NCBI RefSeq assembly: GCF_023856365.1
Contig: NC_064548.1
Coordinates: 3,881,001 to 3,945,000 of the forward strand
Direction of reading: 5' to 3'
Origin: Brienomyrus brachyistius
Lineage: Eukaryota; Chordata; Actinopteri; Osteoglossiformes; Mormyridae
DNA length: 64,000 nt
This document shows, piece by piece, positions 28,866 to 40,800 of the stretch (position 1 is the stretch's first letter; each line of letters begins with the position of its first letter). The position numbers were made by a program, and so were the translations under genes. The notes beneath the pieces are model-generated. The model was not told the origin of the DNA and did no database searches. It saw only the letters and a list, made by a program, of their open reading frames with translations.

Positions 28866-31837
28866 GTAAAGCACCGCTGTAAATGATCATATTCATGTTC
28901 TTTCATTTTAAACCTGCGACGAGTGCAGAAAACATATAGTAACATATTCCGATTCCCATCGGAACAAGTGTATATCATAGTACATGGATCCCGATCATTT
29001 GTGCCCGTTATTTGCAGTCTATAAATAAGTTGGCTTGGCTGCGGGAACTCAGACGCCGTGTGATGGACGGTAAACGGCGTGCTGGAGGGAGATGCGGGAC
29101 GGTCACTGATCACATTCCTGCTCTTTGAAGCAAAGCCGGCTATTCTGGCCCACATGCTAGCTTTCCGTATTAGGTTGAAAACGTATCATGCAAAATTTTA
29201 AAATACAGTTAAATATATATATATTTTATTTTTAATACATTTTATAAATATATGATATGTGGAACAGGTCTTCTGGCACAGAAAAAAATGAACGAAAGAT
29301 AGTTCATGTTTATTCTTTTTGATTGTGTTTTATGTATGTATACATATGTCTACATTGCCGTATATTTTTGTAATGTTTTTCGTTTCTAATCAATGAGCTA
29401 ACGGGAAATTAATGGTTACTGTTTACTCAGGTGTATTTTGATTTTGACGGAAAGGTATAACCGCTACTAGCTGGGTGGCGTTACGGGGCAGCTTCCGCAA
29501 TTAGCGGCTGAGCACCTGAGGAAGGTGACCATGGCGCGATGTGCATGCTGTTGCCCTGAAAATCTGTCGGTCACTCGAAAGTTATATTTTCCGGCGCCTA
29601 TAGTAGGTTTTGTTCCATGTGCACCTGGGTTGTACACATGGGCATTTATTTACAAAGCGACTCAAAATAGTTTTTGATCCCACACCCCTCTGGTGTCAAA
29701 GTGTGCTGGTGCTGTTCGAGATCACGAACTTCGTATATCTTCACATCAATATTCAAGTCTAGGTTAATGCCCCTGAAAGCACATTGCTTATTGTCATTAG
29801 GCGGAAAGCGAAGTCAGGGCTGCTGTGGTCTGCTCTGGTCCACAGAGTAAGACTTGAAGCCACAAAGCCTTTTCATACTGTTTATTTACTCAATGATGCA
29901 TTAATTCCTATCAGCTTACACAGCCATTGACTAGATATGCACTGAAGAATTGTACAGTGAGCGTTCAAAGCACGTGGAGTCTTCAGCCTGTAAGGGGCCA
30001 GCTCTGTGACCGGCAGCAGTGTGGGAGTTGAGTAAGCAGGTACCGTGGTTTGGGCTGTTTAGCCGTACATGGTGGTGTGCTGGATGACAGAGGTGTGGCC
30101 CTGTTTAGTGTCCATGCTGTGGTGTGCTGATAAAGGACAAACTCATGTTTGAGCTTGTGGGGAGAAATCTGGTGTGGCCTTGGTGTCGTGTTCAGGAACT
30201 GTCTGCTTTTACTCCTGCTCTTGCTGTGGTCATCTTAGTGTATGATCTAAAATGTTAGTGTTGACAATAAATGTTTGTGTCATGCCCCTTTAACTCTCGT
30301 TGTGGATCAACCTGATGGCCTCTGTTCATTGGCTTGTGTGCGGAACTGCGCAAGAGTTACTGGGACCTCCACAGCTCTGAAAGTAGCCTCAGCTGGGCTG
30401 CAGGGTTTGGTAGTGACTGACAAGTATGGAAAAGCAAGAGTGTTCTAGTGGTCTAAGGCACCCAACTCAAGGTTAAATGCCTTAGCCTTAAGAATGGATG
30501 TTTTCGTCTCTGAAGAGTATGAGTTCAAATCCCATTTCTGACAATCAGTTTGGGGTAGTTTGTGGGTTAGAACGCTGTGTTTGTGATGAGAAGGTTGCCA
30601 GTTGAAATACCTTGGTTGTCAGAGTGATGTTATCGTTGTTCCTTGAGCAAGGTCCTTGACCCCAATTGCTCCAGGCACTGGTTGACTCTGCTGTCTCAAT
30701 TGCATGTAACTTTAGGTAAAAGCATCTGCCAAATTGATAAATATAAATGATCATCTGTGTGCAACTAACTAGTCCTCTAACTTGACTTGTACCTTTTAGC
30801 TTTCGGGAACTGCAGCTTTTTCAAAGAACAAAAAACAGGTAGAGACTTGTTAAAGGAAATCAGATGAGGTCAGTATCTTGGTGGTTACAGTACTGCCCCC
30901 CGCCCCCCCACCCACATACAGCTTCACTTCAGCAGGAGCGGGCAAGGAATATTTGGACAACATTGGGTTTGGTGCTGCGGAAACGTGGTACAAGTATAAG
31001 TAGGCAGTGAGGCCGCGCTAGATGCAGGTCGGATCCCGTATGTGGCTTCCTGCCATTCTCAGCCAAAGTGCTGATTCTTCCTGTTGCTCTGTAGTGCAAC
31101 CATAATGCACACATTCTCTGTTGGGTTAGGGTTCTTATGCAGAGCCCTGTATTAGCCAAAATTACCTGTTATGTGTGGGCGGGCAGGGTCAGGTCTCTGG
31201 GTGACAGCCTGTACTGTTTGATCTTACCTGTCAGAAATGGCTTCTGGGTTACGGATAATCACATCTTTGAGGACCGGCTTGATTAGGGCTAACGGCTGTG
31301 TTAAGAGCATCAAGCGGAGAGTGCCATTTGTAATCAGGCTTTCTGCACAATGGAGGAAATATCAGTTGTGTGTGTCTGTGGTTGTGCTACTGTATGTGTG
31401 CATATACGTGTGTATGTTTCACTGGTGTGTGTCTATGACTGTGTGCATTTCACTACTGGTGTGTCACTCTGACTGTTTTTCATTGGTGTTTGTGTTTCAG
31501 TGGTGTGTGTCTGTATTTCACTGGTGTGTGTGTGTGTTTTTCATTGGTGTTTGTGTGGGTGTGTTACTGGTGTGTGTTTGTGTTTCAGTGGTGTGTGTCT
31601 GTATTTCACTGGATTGTGGGTGTTTTTCATTGGTGTTTGTGTGGGTGTGTTTCACTGGTGTGTGTTTGTGTTTCAGTGGTGTGTGTCTGTATTTCACTGG
31701 TGTGTGTGTGTGTTTTTCATTGGTGTTTGTGTGGGTGTGTTTCACTGGTGTGTATGTGTGTTTTTCATTGGTGTTTGTGTGGGTGTGTTTCACTGGTGTG
31801 TGTTTGTGTTTCAGTGGTGTGTGTCTGTATTTCACTG

Positions 31838-31868
<31 letters not shown>

Positions 31869-34800
31869 TCATTGGTGTTTGTGTGGGTGTGTTTCACTGG
31901 TGTGTGTTTGTATTTCACTGGTGTGTGTGTGTTTTTCATTGGTGTTTGTGTGGGTGTGTTTCACTGGTGTGTGTGTGTGTGTGTGTGTGTTTTTCACTGG
32001 TGTGGGTGTGCATGTCTCACTGTGGATGTGTGCATGCCTTCTCCCAGGTCTTCATCAGACCCCAGACCCTTCCTTCCTTATGCTCACATCTTTTGATGGC
32101 CTGTAGCCAGGATGTCATCCCATCCCAACCTCTTACTCTGCATCTTGGTTCTGTAAAGGACTGCCAGACTGGTTTTGGGAGTCATAGGTCAGGGGACAGT
32201 GGATTGAAGGTGGTGCGGGGCTACCTTAGGGCAGAGGCAAACAAGGCCAGAGGTTCAAGACCCATGAATCTGTGAGGGTTTCATATCAGGGAAAGGAAAC
32301 TTCTCCCATTAAGAAGTTAACTAGGAAGCTTTGTCAGCTCTGCAGGGGGGATAATGTGCTCTGAGATACCTACCCTGTGCTCTGTTTCCATAGCAATGGC
32401 ATAAACATAACTTTGGAGGGCAATGATATCAGTCCCTGAATGTTACTAATGGTTACAGAGGCAGCACAGATGGCGAGATGATCGTGTGGTGCTAGGTTAG
32501 ATTTTGCAGCGTTGCTTGAGAGGAGAGTATGGTGAGTATACCTGGACTTCAGCTGGTTTGTGCTCCAAAAAATGATGCAGTTTGTTTCTCTGTGGTTGTG
32601 GATGACGTTTGAGTCACGCATAGATGTGATGGAATCTCATAGCTTCATTCTCACTCATGGTCCAGAGTCTGCATTGTCAGTATCATGGTGCATGGCGACT
32701 AGCCATGACAAAACATGAGATGCCCCCTGGATGGCATGGCATCGACACAGCACAGCCAGCGGTTGGGGAGCATTCAGTGATCCATCTCAGGTCTGTTCTA
32801 AAGCAACACCGGTTAGGTGATTTATTATTAACTTGGGGAGGGGCGTGAGAGTGAGGCACGCTTGGGAGGAAGAGTGTGAGCGAGGTACACTGGCGGTATG
32901 TGAGAATGAGGTACGCTACGTAGACATGAGCTGTATGCTACAGGGGTTTGAGAGTGAGGCACGCTGGGGAGGGGCGTGAGAGTGAGGCACGCTGGGGAGG
33001 GGCGTGAGAGTGAGGCACGATGGGGAGGGGCGTGAGAGTGAGGCACGCTGGGGAGGGGCGTGAGAGTGAGGCACGATGGGGAGGGGCGTGAGAGTGAGGC
33101 ACGATGGGGAGGGGCGTGAGAGTGAGGCACGCTGGGGAGGGGCTTGAGAGTGAGGCACGCTGGGGAGGGGCGTGAGAGTGAGGCACGCTGGGGAGGGGCG
33201 TGAGAGTGAGGCACGCTGGGGAGGGGCGTGAGAGTGAGGCACGCTGGGGAGGGGCGTGAGAGTGAGGCACGCTGGGGAGGGGCGTGAGAGTGAGGCACGC
33301 TGGGGAGGGGCGTGAGAGTGAGGCACGATGGGGAGGGGCGTGAGAGTGAGGCACGCTGGGGAGGGGCGTGAGAGTGAGGCACGCTGGGGAGGGGCGTGAG
33401 AGTGAGGCACGATGGGGAGGGGCGTGAGAGTGAGGCACGATGGGGAGGGGCGTGAGAGTGAGGCACGCTGGGGAGGGGCGTGAGAGTGAGGCACGATGGG
33501 GAGGGGCGTGAGAGTGAGGCACGATGGGGAGGGGCGTGAGAGTGAGGCACGCTGGGGAGGGGCGTGAGAGTGAGGCACGATGGGGAGGGGCGTGAGAGTG
33601 AGGCACGCTGGGGAGGGGCGTGAGAGTGAGGCACGCTGGGGAGGGGCGTGAGAGTGAGGCACGCTGGGGAGGGGCGTGAGAGTGAGGCACGATGGGGAGG
33701 GGCGTGAGAGTGAGGCACGATGGGGAGGGGCGTGAGAGTGAGGCACGCTGGGGAGGGGCGTGAGAGTGAGGCACGCTGGGGAGGGGCGTGAGAGTGAGGC
33801 ACGATGGGGAGGGGCGTGAGAGTGAGGCACGATGGGGAGGGGCGTGAGAGTGAGGCACGCTGGGGAGGGGCGTGAGAGTGAGGCACGCTGGGGAGGGGCG
33901 TGAGAGTGAGGCACGATGGGGAGGGGCGTGAGAGTGAGGCACGATGGGGAGGGGCGTGAGAGTGAGGCACGATGGGGAGGGGCGTGAGAGTGAGGCACGC
34001 TGGGGAGGGGCGTGAGAGTGAGGCACGCTGGGGAGGGGCGTGAGAGTGAGGCACGATGGGGAGGGGCGTGAGAGTGAGGCACGATGGGGAGGGGCGTGAG
34101 AGTGAGGCACGCTGGGGAGGGGCGTGAGAGTGAGGCACGCTGGGGAGGGGCGTGAGAGTGAGGCACGCTGGGGAGGGGCGTGAGAGTGAGGCACGCTGGG
34201 GAGGGGCGTGAGAGTGAGGCACGCTGGGGAGGGGCGTGAGAGTGAGGCACGATGGGGAGGGGCGTGAGAGTGAGGCACGCTGGGGAGGGGCGTGAGAGTG
34301 AGGCACGCCGGGTGGGCAGAGTGTGTGTGAGGTACACTGGCGGTATGTGAGTGAGGTACGCTGGGGGGTCAGACTGTGAGTGAGGTACACTGGCGGTATG
34401 TGAGAATGAGGTACGCTACGTAGACATGAGCTGTATGCTACAGGGGTGTGAGAGTGAGGCACGCTGGGGAGGAGCGTGATAGTGAGGCACGCTGGGGAGT
34501 GTCGTGAGAGTGAGGCATGCTGGGGGGGCAGAGTGTGTGTGAGGTACACTGGCGGTATGTGAGTGAGGTACGCTGGGGGGTCAGAGTGTGAGTGAGGTAC
34601 ACTGGCGATATGTGAGAATGAGGGGGGTATTAAGGCTTGTTCATACTTTTGCGCACAAGTGCAACCCTTGTGTATCCACTCTGCATATGCGTACAAGGAA
34701 ACGTTCATAGTTCTTCGGTCAAGCCGCGTACTTTACACATGCGCACAACGTGTTGTATTTATATTTCTATTAATGATATAAAATATAATTGTGATATTCC

Positions 34801-37800
34801 CTGCGCACGTACCACAGCAGTAAGGTTTGTGTCCGTTTCTTTCTGTTTTACAAAGTCAGAAAGCCAGCTCACAGGGTTGCCAACTGTGGTCAGCTGGCTG
34901 GCGTGATATTTTCAATTCGAGAGAAGTCTGCACTCACATACACATGCTTTTACATGTATGTAGCAGTTTTATTACCTTGTAAATATTCAGTAGGCTTTGC
35001 AATCTTTCCCCATGGGCCGTCAAAAGCATCCATGTTGGTATTTAAAGTGGATGCTAGTGAATCGATTATACGCAGTGTGTCCAGAGATGCGTGTGCACAA
35101 ATTTGGAGTGCAGCAGGCGTTTGTCTGCGGAAGTGCACAGTGACGTCAAATTTGTCAAAAACGTTCCAGTGGACACGTCCGGTAATATGTGTGCAGAGAA
35201 GTATGAACCACCCTTTAAGCCTGGGCAATTAATCAAAAATTAATTAAAACCGACATTCAGAACCTCTAATTGACGTAATCTTGCCCATGTCGTTTATTTT
35301 TTTAAAATTCTGTTAATGCTTAATAAAAACTGTAATAAGAACTTAATAAGAACTCAAACACCAAGCCAACTGAGCAACTCGAGTAGCTTGTACCAAAGAA
35401 AAATGTCGTGTCCATCGTTTGGAAACATGGCTTTAGTGAAGAAGGCACTGAACAAAAAGCAGACAAATGTAAACACTGCGGGAAAACCATTTCAGCTACC
35501 AAAGGCAATACCACCAATCGGTTTCAGCACTGGGGCAGCATGGTGGTGCAGTGGTTAGCACTGTTGCCTCACACCTCTGGAACCCAGGTTCGAGTCTCCG
35601 CCTGGGTCACATGTGTGTGGAGTTTGCATGTTCTCCCCATGTCGTCGTGGGGTTTCCTCTGGGTTTTCCGGTTTCCCCCCACAGTCCAACAACATGCTGA
35701 AGCTAATTGGACCTGCTAAATTGCCCATAGGAGTGCATGTGTGAGTGAATGGTGTGTGAGTGTGCCCTGCGTCGTGCCCAATGCTTCCGGGATAGGCTCC
35801 GGACCCCCCCGTGACCCAGTAGGATAAGCGGTTTGAAAAATGGATGGATGGATGGATGGAAACCGTTTATAGTGTTCAACTGTTTATATGGATCAAAAAG
35901 CTCTAGGACCCAATCATTCCTATACAAATACTGTTTCATTTGCTTATAGTAATCAAATAGTTTGCTTATGGTGTTCATTTTGGGTCTTCTTATACATAAC
36001 AACATATGGAAAAAAATTTATATCACAGTAATTCTTCCTTTTTTTTACTTGCCTACTTTGCCTTGCAGTAACCCGTCTGCTTCTGGCTGTCTACCTGAGG
36101 CTAATGTTGCACACACAGAATACAAGACAGGAAAAAGAAAGTAATTTTCTCTCAATGACAAATATAGACTCATCAAAGTTTATGATAAACAGCCAAAAAA
36201 TAACCGAGATGCAGCAGCGAAACAACAATAAGCTGTTTTTTATGTACTGTACTTTATTGCAGCGTATTTGATTATACACAGTTCAGTTTAATTTGTACAG
36301 TCTTGTAATTTTAAAAGTGCTTGAAACAGCTGTACTCTATTTTGAAAGAGTCAATAAAATTCTGTAAATAGCAACTTTATTCGTTATATTACCTTATATT
36401 CTTGTAATAAATATACAAATGTCAATTAGATGGTAATCTCCCTGAGACGTAAAGAAAAAAAATCAGTTATAATGATCACCGGCTTATAGTGATCAATTTC
36501 ACCCAGACAGATGTGATCACTATAAGCGGTTTCCATTGTAATTTATTTTGTTTGCAAAAAATGCTAATTATTTATTTTCTGCTTTTTAGAGAAAACTAAA
36601 TTTTTTTATAAGACGTTTTCATTTCAAGCGATTTGAGCTTTGAGTTCAGTTGTTCAAAATATTCAATAAATAACCATAAATGGTTTATCAGTGTGTTTAC
36701 TTCAGTTATTTTAAAATCACAAAAATATGCAATCTTTCATTAGAAATTCATTGTTCAGTATATTTACAGTACAAACCTCATCAGTGAAATATGAGGGTAA
36801 AAAAAGACAAAACAATTCATTAATCGTAATTAGTGCTGCCAACTATTTCTCTATAGATTATTGACTATTTTATTGATTGGTCGATTAATCTAAACAATTA
36901 ATTCTCCTCCATAAAGTCAATTAATTGACCATTCAGATTAATTTTATTTTCATGACACCAAACTGTATGCTATTGCAGGATTTAAATAATGTACATCGGC
37001 TTTTCGGCACTATATGAACATTATTTTCACCCCCAATTCAATAAGCAGATTAATAGTGCACCTGCAAATATTAATGAGATGTGTATCGTGATGCCCAAAA
37101 GTTAGTAATCTGTATATATTTCGCATATCCTCATGCTTTAGACATTGAGTTAAAGGAGCACGCCGCCTGCGGCACAAGTGAAAAGCACTGAAGTCGTGAT
37201 GAAGGGACAGATTAGCAGTCACATCATCTTTTAAAACAGGAGATACTGTGGTTAAACAAGGTAAAAACATGGTGGTTGGCAGTACTTTCTGCAGATTTAA
37301 GTTTTCATTTTTATTTCAGGTCACAAATTATTTTCTTTTATTTAGTGTCCATTTTCATTTGTTTTAGTTTACGATAACTACACTGTTTTAATGTACAAAG
37401 TTTTCTAAAAAATAGAAAATAAATAGTTTGCATTTATTGCAAACAAAATAAATTACACATTGGCACCGTCAATCAACATAGAATAAAGCCAGATTAGCCA
37501 TAACATTGTCACAAACACTTGGAGAATCTAATGTAGCAGGCAGACAACTTTATGGCTTTAATAATGTGTCTATTTAGCAGCTTTTATTTCAGCATCGACA
37601 TCATCGACTAATCCAGGCAGCCCTAATCGTAATCGAGGTAAAATGTTCAATTAATCGTGATATTGATTTGAGGTCATATCGCCTAGCCCTAGGGCGTGCG
37701 AGAGTGAGATTTGCGGGGGTGTGTGAGTGAGGTATGCTGTGATGTAGTGTTAGGGTTATGTGTGCTGGGGGTGGTGTGCAAATGAGGCACACTGTGGGGA

Positions 37801-40800
37801 CTTGAGCTATACACTGGGGAGGGGTGTGAGAGTGAGGTACATGCACAAAAGGACATTTGAAAGAAATAATATAATTATTAAAGTTACAGTGTAATTTACA
37901 TCATTTTATTTAGAAGACAAGTTTGTCCAAGGCAGCCTACAAGTGAGGATCGGAGGGATTAAGGGTCAAATGGTAACTCTGCCAGCCATTGGATTTGAAT
38001 CAGCAACCTTATTCTTACAAACATAGAGCCATACACAGACCTGAAAGAGCAGTCCGGTGAGCACAGCCCAGGCTCCAGCTGAGGGGGTGGTATAAGAGCA
38101 TGGAGCCCCCCAGCTCCACCTGTAGGACATTCAGGAGGGTGGAGAGAGGTGGAATGTGGAAATGAGCTGGGAGAGGAGATGGGAGGAGAGAGGAAGGAAG
38201 TGGGAATGAGAGGATGTCACAGTCATATACACACATGCAGACCTGAATGCATTCTCTCACACACGAGGTGTGGAATTCCTGCCACGGTCGGCATGGGGTG
38301 CAGTGGGGCGGAGTGGAAGGGGGGGGTCCAAGAGGAAATGGCTCACACGGCTGTGCTTCACACAATGAGCCTGGGAGGAGACACTTCCTGCCTATGAGCT
38401 GGGAGCAGATCTGTGCCCCCTTAACCCCCCCGGTGCATTCGCCTGACATCCAGCGTGCCCTACTGCACCATTCAGCACCGCTGCATGGAAGTGTCAACTG
38501 CAATAATCCAGCTCCCAGCCACTACTCAGGGCACACAGGGGCCTGGAGCCCGTCCCCGGCAGCACAGGGCACACAGGGGCCTGGAGCCCGTCCCCGGCAG
38601 CACAGGGCACACAGGGGTCTGGAGCCCGTCCCCGGCAGCACAGGGCACACAAGGGCCCTGGAGCCGGTCCCCGGCAGCACATGGCACACAGGGGCCTGGA
38701 GCCAGTCCCCGGCAGCACAGGGCACACAGGGGCCTGGAGCCCGTCCCCGGCAGCACAGGGCACACATGGGCCTGGAGCCCGTCCCCGGCAGCACAGGGCA
38801 CACAGGGGCCTGGAACCCGTCCCCGGTAGCACAGGGCACACATGGGCCTGGAGCCCATCCCCGGCAGCACAGGGCACACAGGGGCGTGGAAACCGTCCCC
38901 GGCAGCACATGGCACACAGGGGCCTGGAACCCGTCCCCGGCAGCACATGGCACACAGGGGCCTGGAACCCGTCCCCGGCAGCACAAGGCACACAGGGGCC
39001 TGGAGCCCGTCCCCGGCAGCACAAGGCACACAGGGGCCTGGAACCCGTCCCCGGCAGCACAAGGCACACAGGGGCCTGGAGCCCATCCCCGGCAGCACAT
39101 GGCACACAGGGGCGTGGAACCAGTCCCCGGCAGCACATGGCACAGGGCTAGGGATGTCAGTGCGTCATAGGGCAAATACATGCGCATGATAAAGGGGGAA
39201 CATGTGAGCTCACACGTACACAGATTGAACCCCCAACCCTGGCGGCATGAGGCCATAGTGCTTTCCACAAATAATAATAATAATAATAATAAATAATCTG
39301 CCACGCTATCGTACCCGGCATCAGCTGAGGTTACTGTCTGCAGGAACCTGCTGTTGGCTCAGAGTGAACCTACTCCCAACTGGCGCCCCTGTTCCTACTC
39401 ACACTGGCCAGAGGGTCCGAACAGGACGGCCTGGGAGCAGATGAAGGAGGCTGGACTCTGAGAGTGTCCCGGTAAAAACGGGAGCAGTGCGGCTCAGGTG
39501 GTATGCTGGGTTCTCACACTGATGCGGGCCGAGTGAGCTGGGAGAGCGGAACAAACACTGTTGATTAAAAAAGAGACTAAATAAATGTAACAACATATAC
39601 AGTGGAAATGGAATCAGACTCCAGCATGGCTAAAAGAAGAGGCCACCCAACGTGATGGACACCCGACACGCACATGTTGAGGCCGCCAGTACGAGCATGG
39701 ATACGCACAGAGATACGGCCAGGCTCACCTTCTGCATTCCGTCAGACCTTCCTGTTCATTAGTGGTTGGGTGATGTCGCCATCCTGGCACTCTGACAGAT
39801 GTGGAGCTGAGGTCAGAACATCAGCCGCCTGCGAATGAGGCGAGCCAGCTGTGCGGTGCCGCTTGGGTCCGCCTAGGGATCAGTGAATATGGAGGTTGCC
39901 GTCTTCAATTAGTTTGTCACTGTTTGACATAGGAAACAAAAACACTCCAATGCGCGGACACACACACACACGCACACAAACTTGCATACGCTCAGACTAA
40001 CACCGGCTTGTCTCTCCCCTCTGAAATCCAGCCCATTCATGGCGAGCACTGTGTGTTGTTAGGATGAATGCTTCCGAAATTGGAAGCTCCTCTCTCACAT
40101 GGATCCTGCTAGGTAGGTCAGCACAGGCAAACATCAGGGATCAGGAGCCTGGGTATTTCTGGGTTTGGCCTATTTTACTTCCCGGGGTCAGACAACCAGG
40201 ACGTTACCCATGTATGTCTGGGAGAGATGGAGTGCAGATTGAGGAGTGAAGGAGGTGCAATCTGCCACCGGTTGGCCTCTTGGGGCAGGCAGAGGGTCTG
40301 ATTTTGGGCACATACTTCGTGTATTTAGGGTTTGTATAGTTCATTTCATTGCAGCTCTGTGAATGTGTGTGTGTTTTCATGGGAGTATGACTCAGATAAG
40401 CAGATAAAGAGCCATTTATTACATAACCAGAGCTGGTCGAGGGGGTTTAAGTGGAAGCAGCGGCATGGACTCATGGTGGGAAGCTGAACTGAAGGGGCGT
40501 GACATCCCCAAGGTCCTTATGGAGCACAAGAGCTTTTGTTCATATCCCACAATCCCCTGGTGAATGTACACACGCACACATGGATTCACGTGGAGCAAGC
40601 ACACCAAGCAAGCCATTAATGAGACAGCAAGATAACAAACAGGCTTGTTTAAATTCTTGGGGGAGCAGGTCTCATTTTTCATCGCTTGTATGTGGGACAC
40701 ACACGCAGAGAAACAGACCCAGTTATACAGCCTCTGGTACTATATGTGCCTCACCTGAGGCTGTACAGGCCTCACATCAACCTACTTTCAGTCTAGGGTT

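Larger units (their letters stand above)
35216..37691 (+). mobile_element. Degraded hAT transposon, host of several nested insertions
   Basis: The left end TAAGCCTGGGCAAT and the right end (reverse complement TAGGGCTAGGCGAT) are similar inverted ends, and the plus strand carries a BED-finger fragment near the left end. The interior is disrupted by a SINE (35,532), a Tigger-like element (35,857) and a hAT MITE (36,831). Immediately outside the right end the 28-bp minisatellite-like sequence resumes. A clean 8-bp duplication is not preserved. Confidence 0.65.

Noticed and set aside
31237..32275. Cys/Val/Phe-rich frames of 198-289 codons
   Set aside because: Translation of the GT-rich compound repeat.
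32828..34708. 626-, 473- and 446-codon minus-strand reading frames (His/Pro/Ser-rich repeats)
   Set aside because: They are the three frames of one 28-bp minisatellite whose period is not a multiple of three; no splice sites, start context or family similarity.
38247..39304. Long frames on both strands (GARPRQHRAHRGLEPVPGST and reverse)
   Set aside because: Frame-neutral reading of the 38-bp minisatellite.
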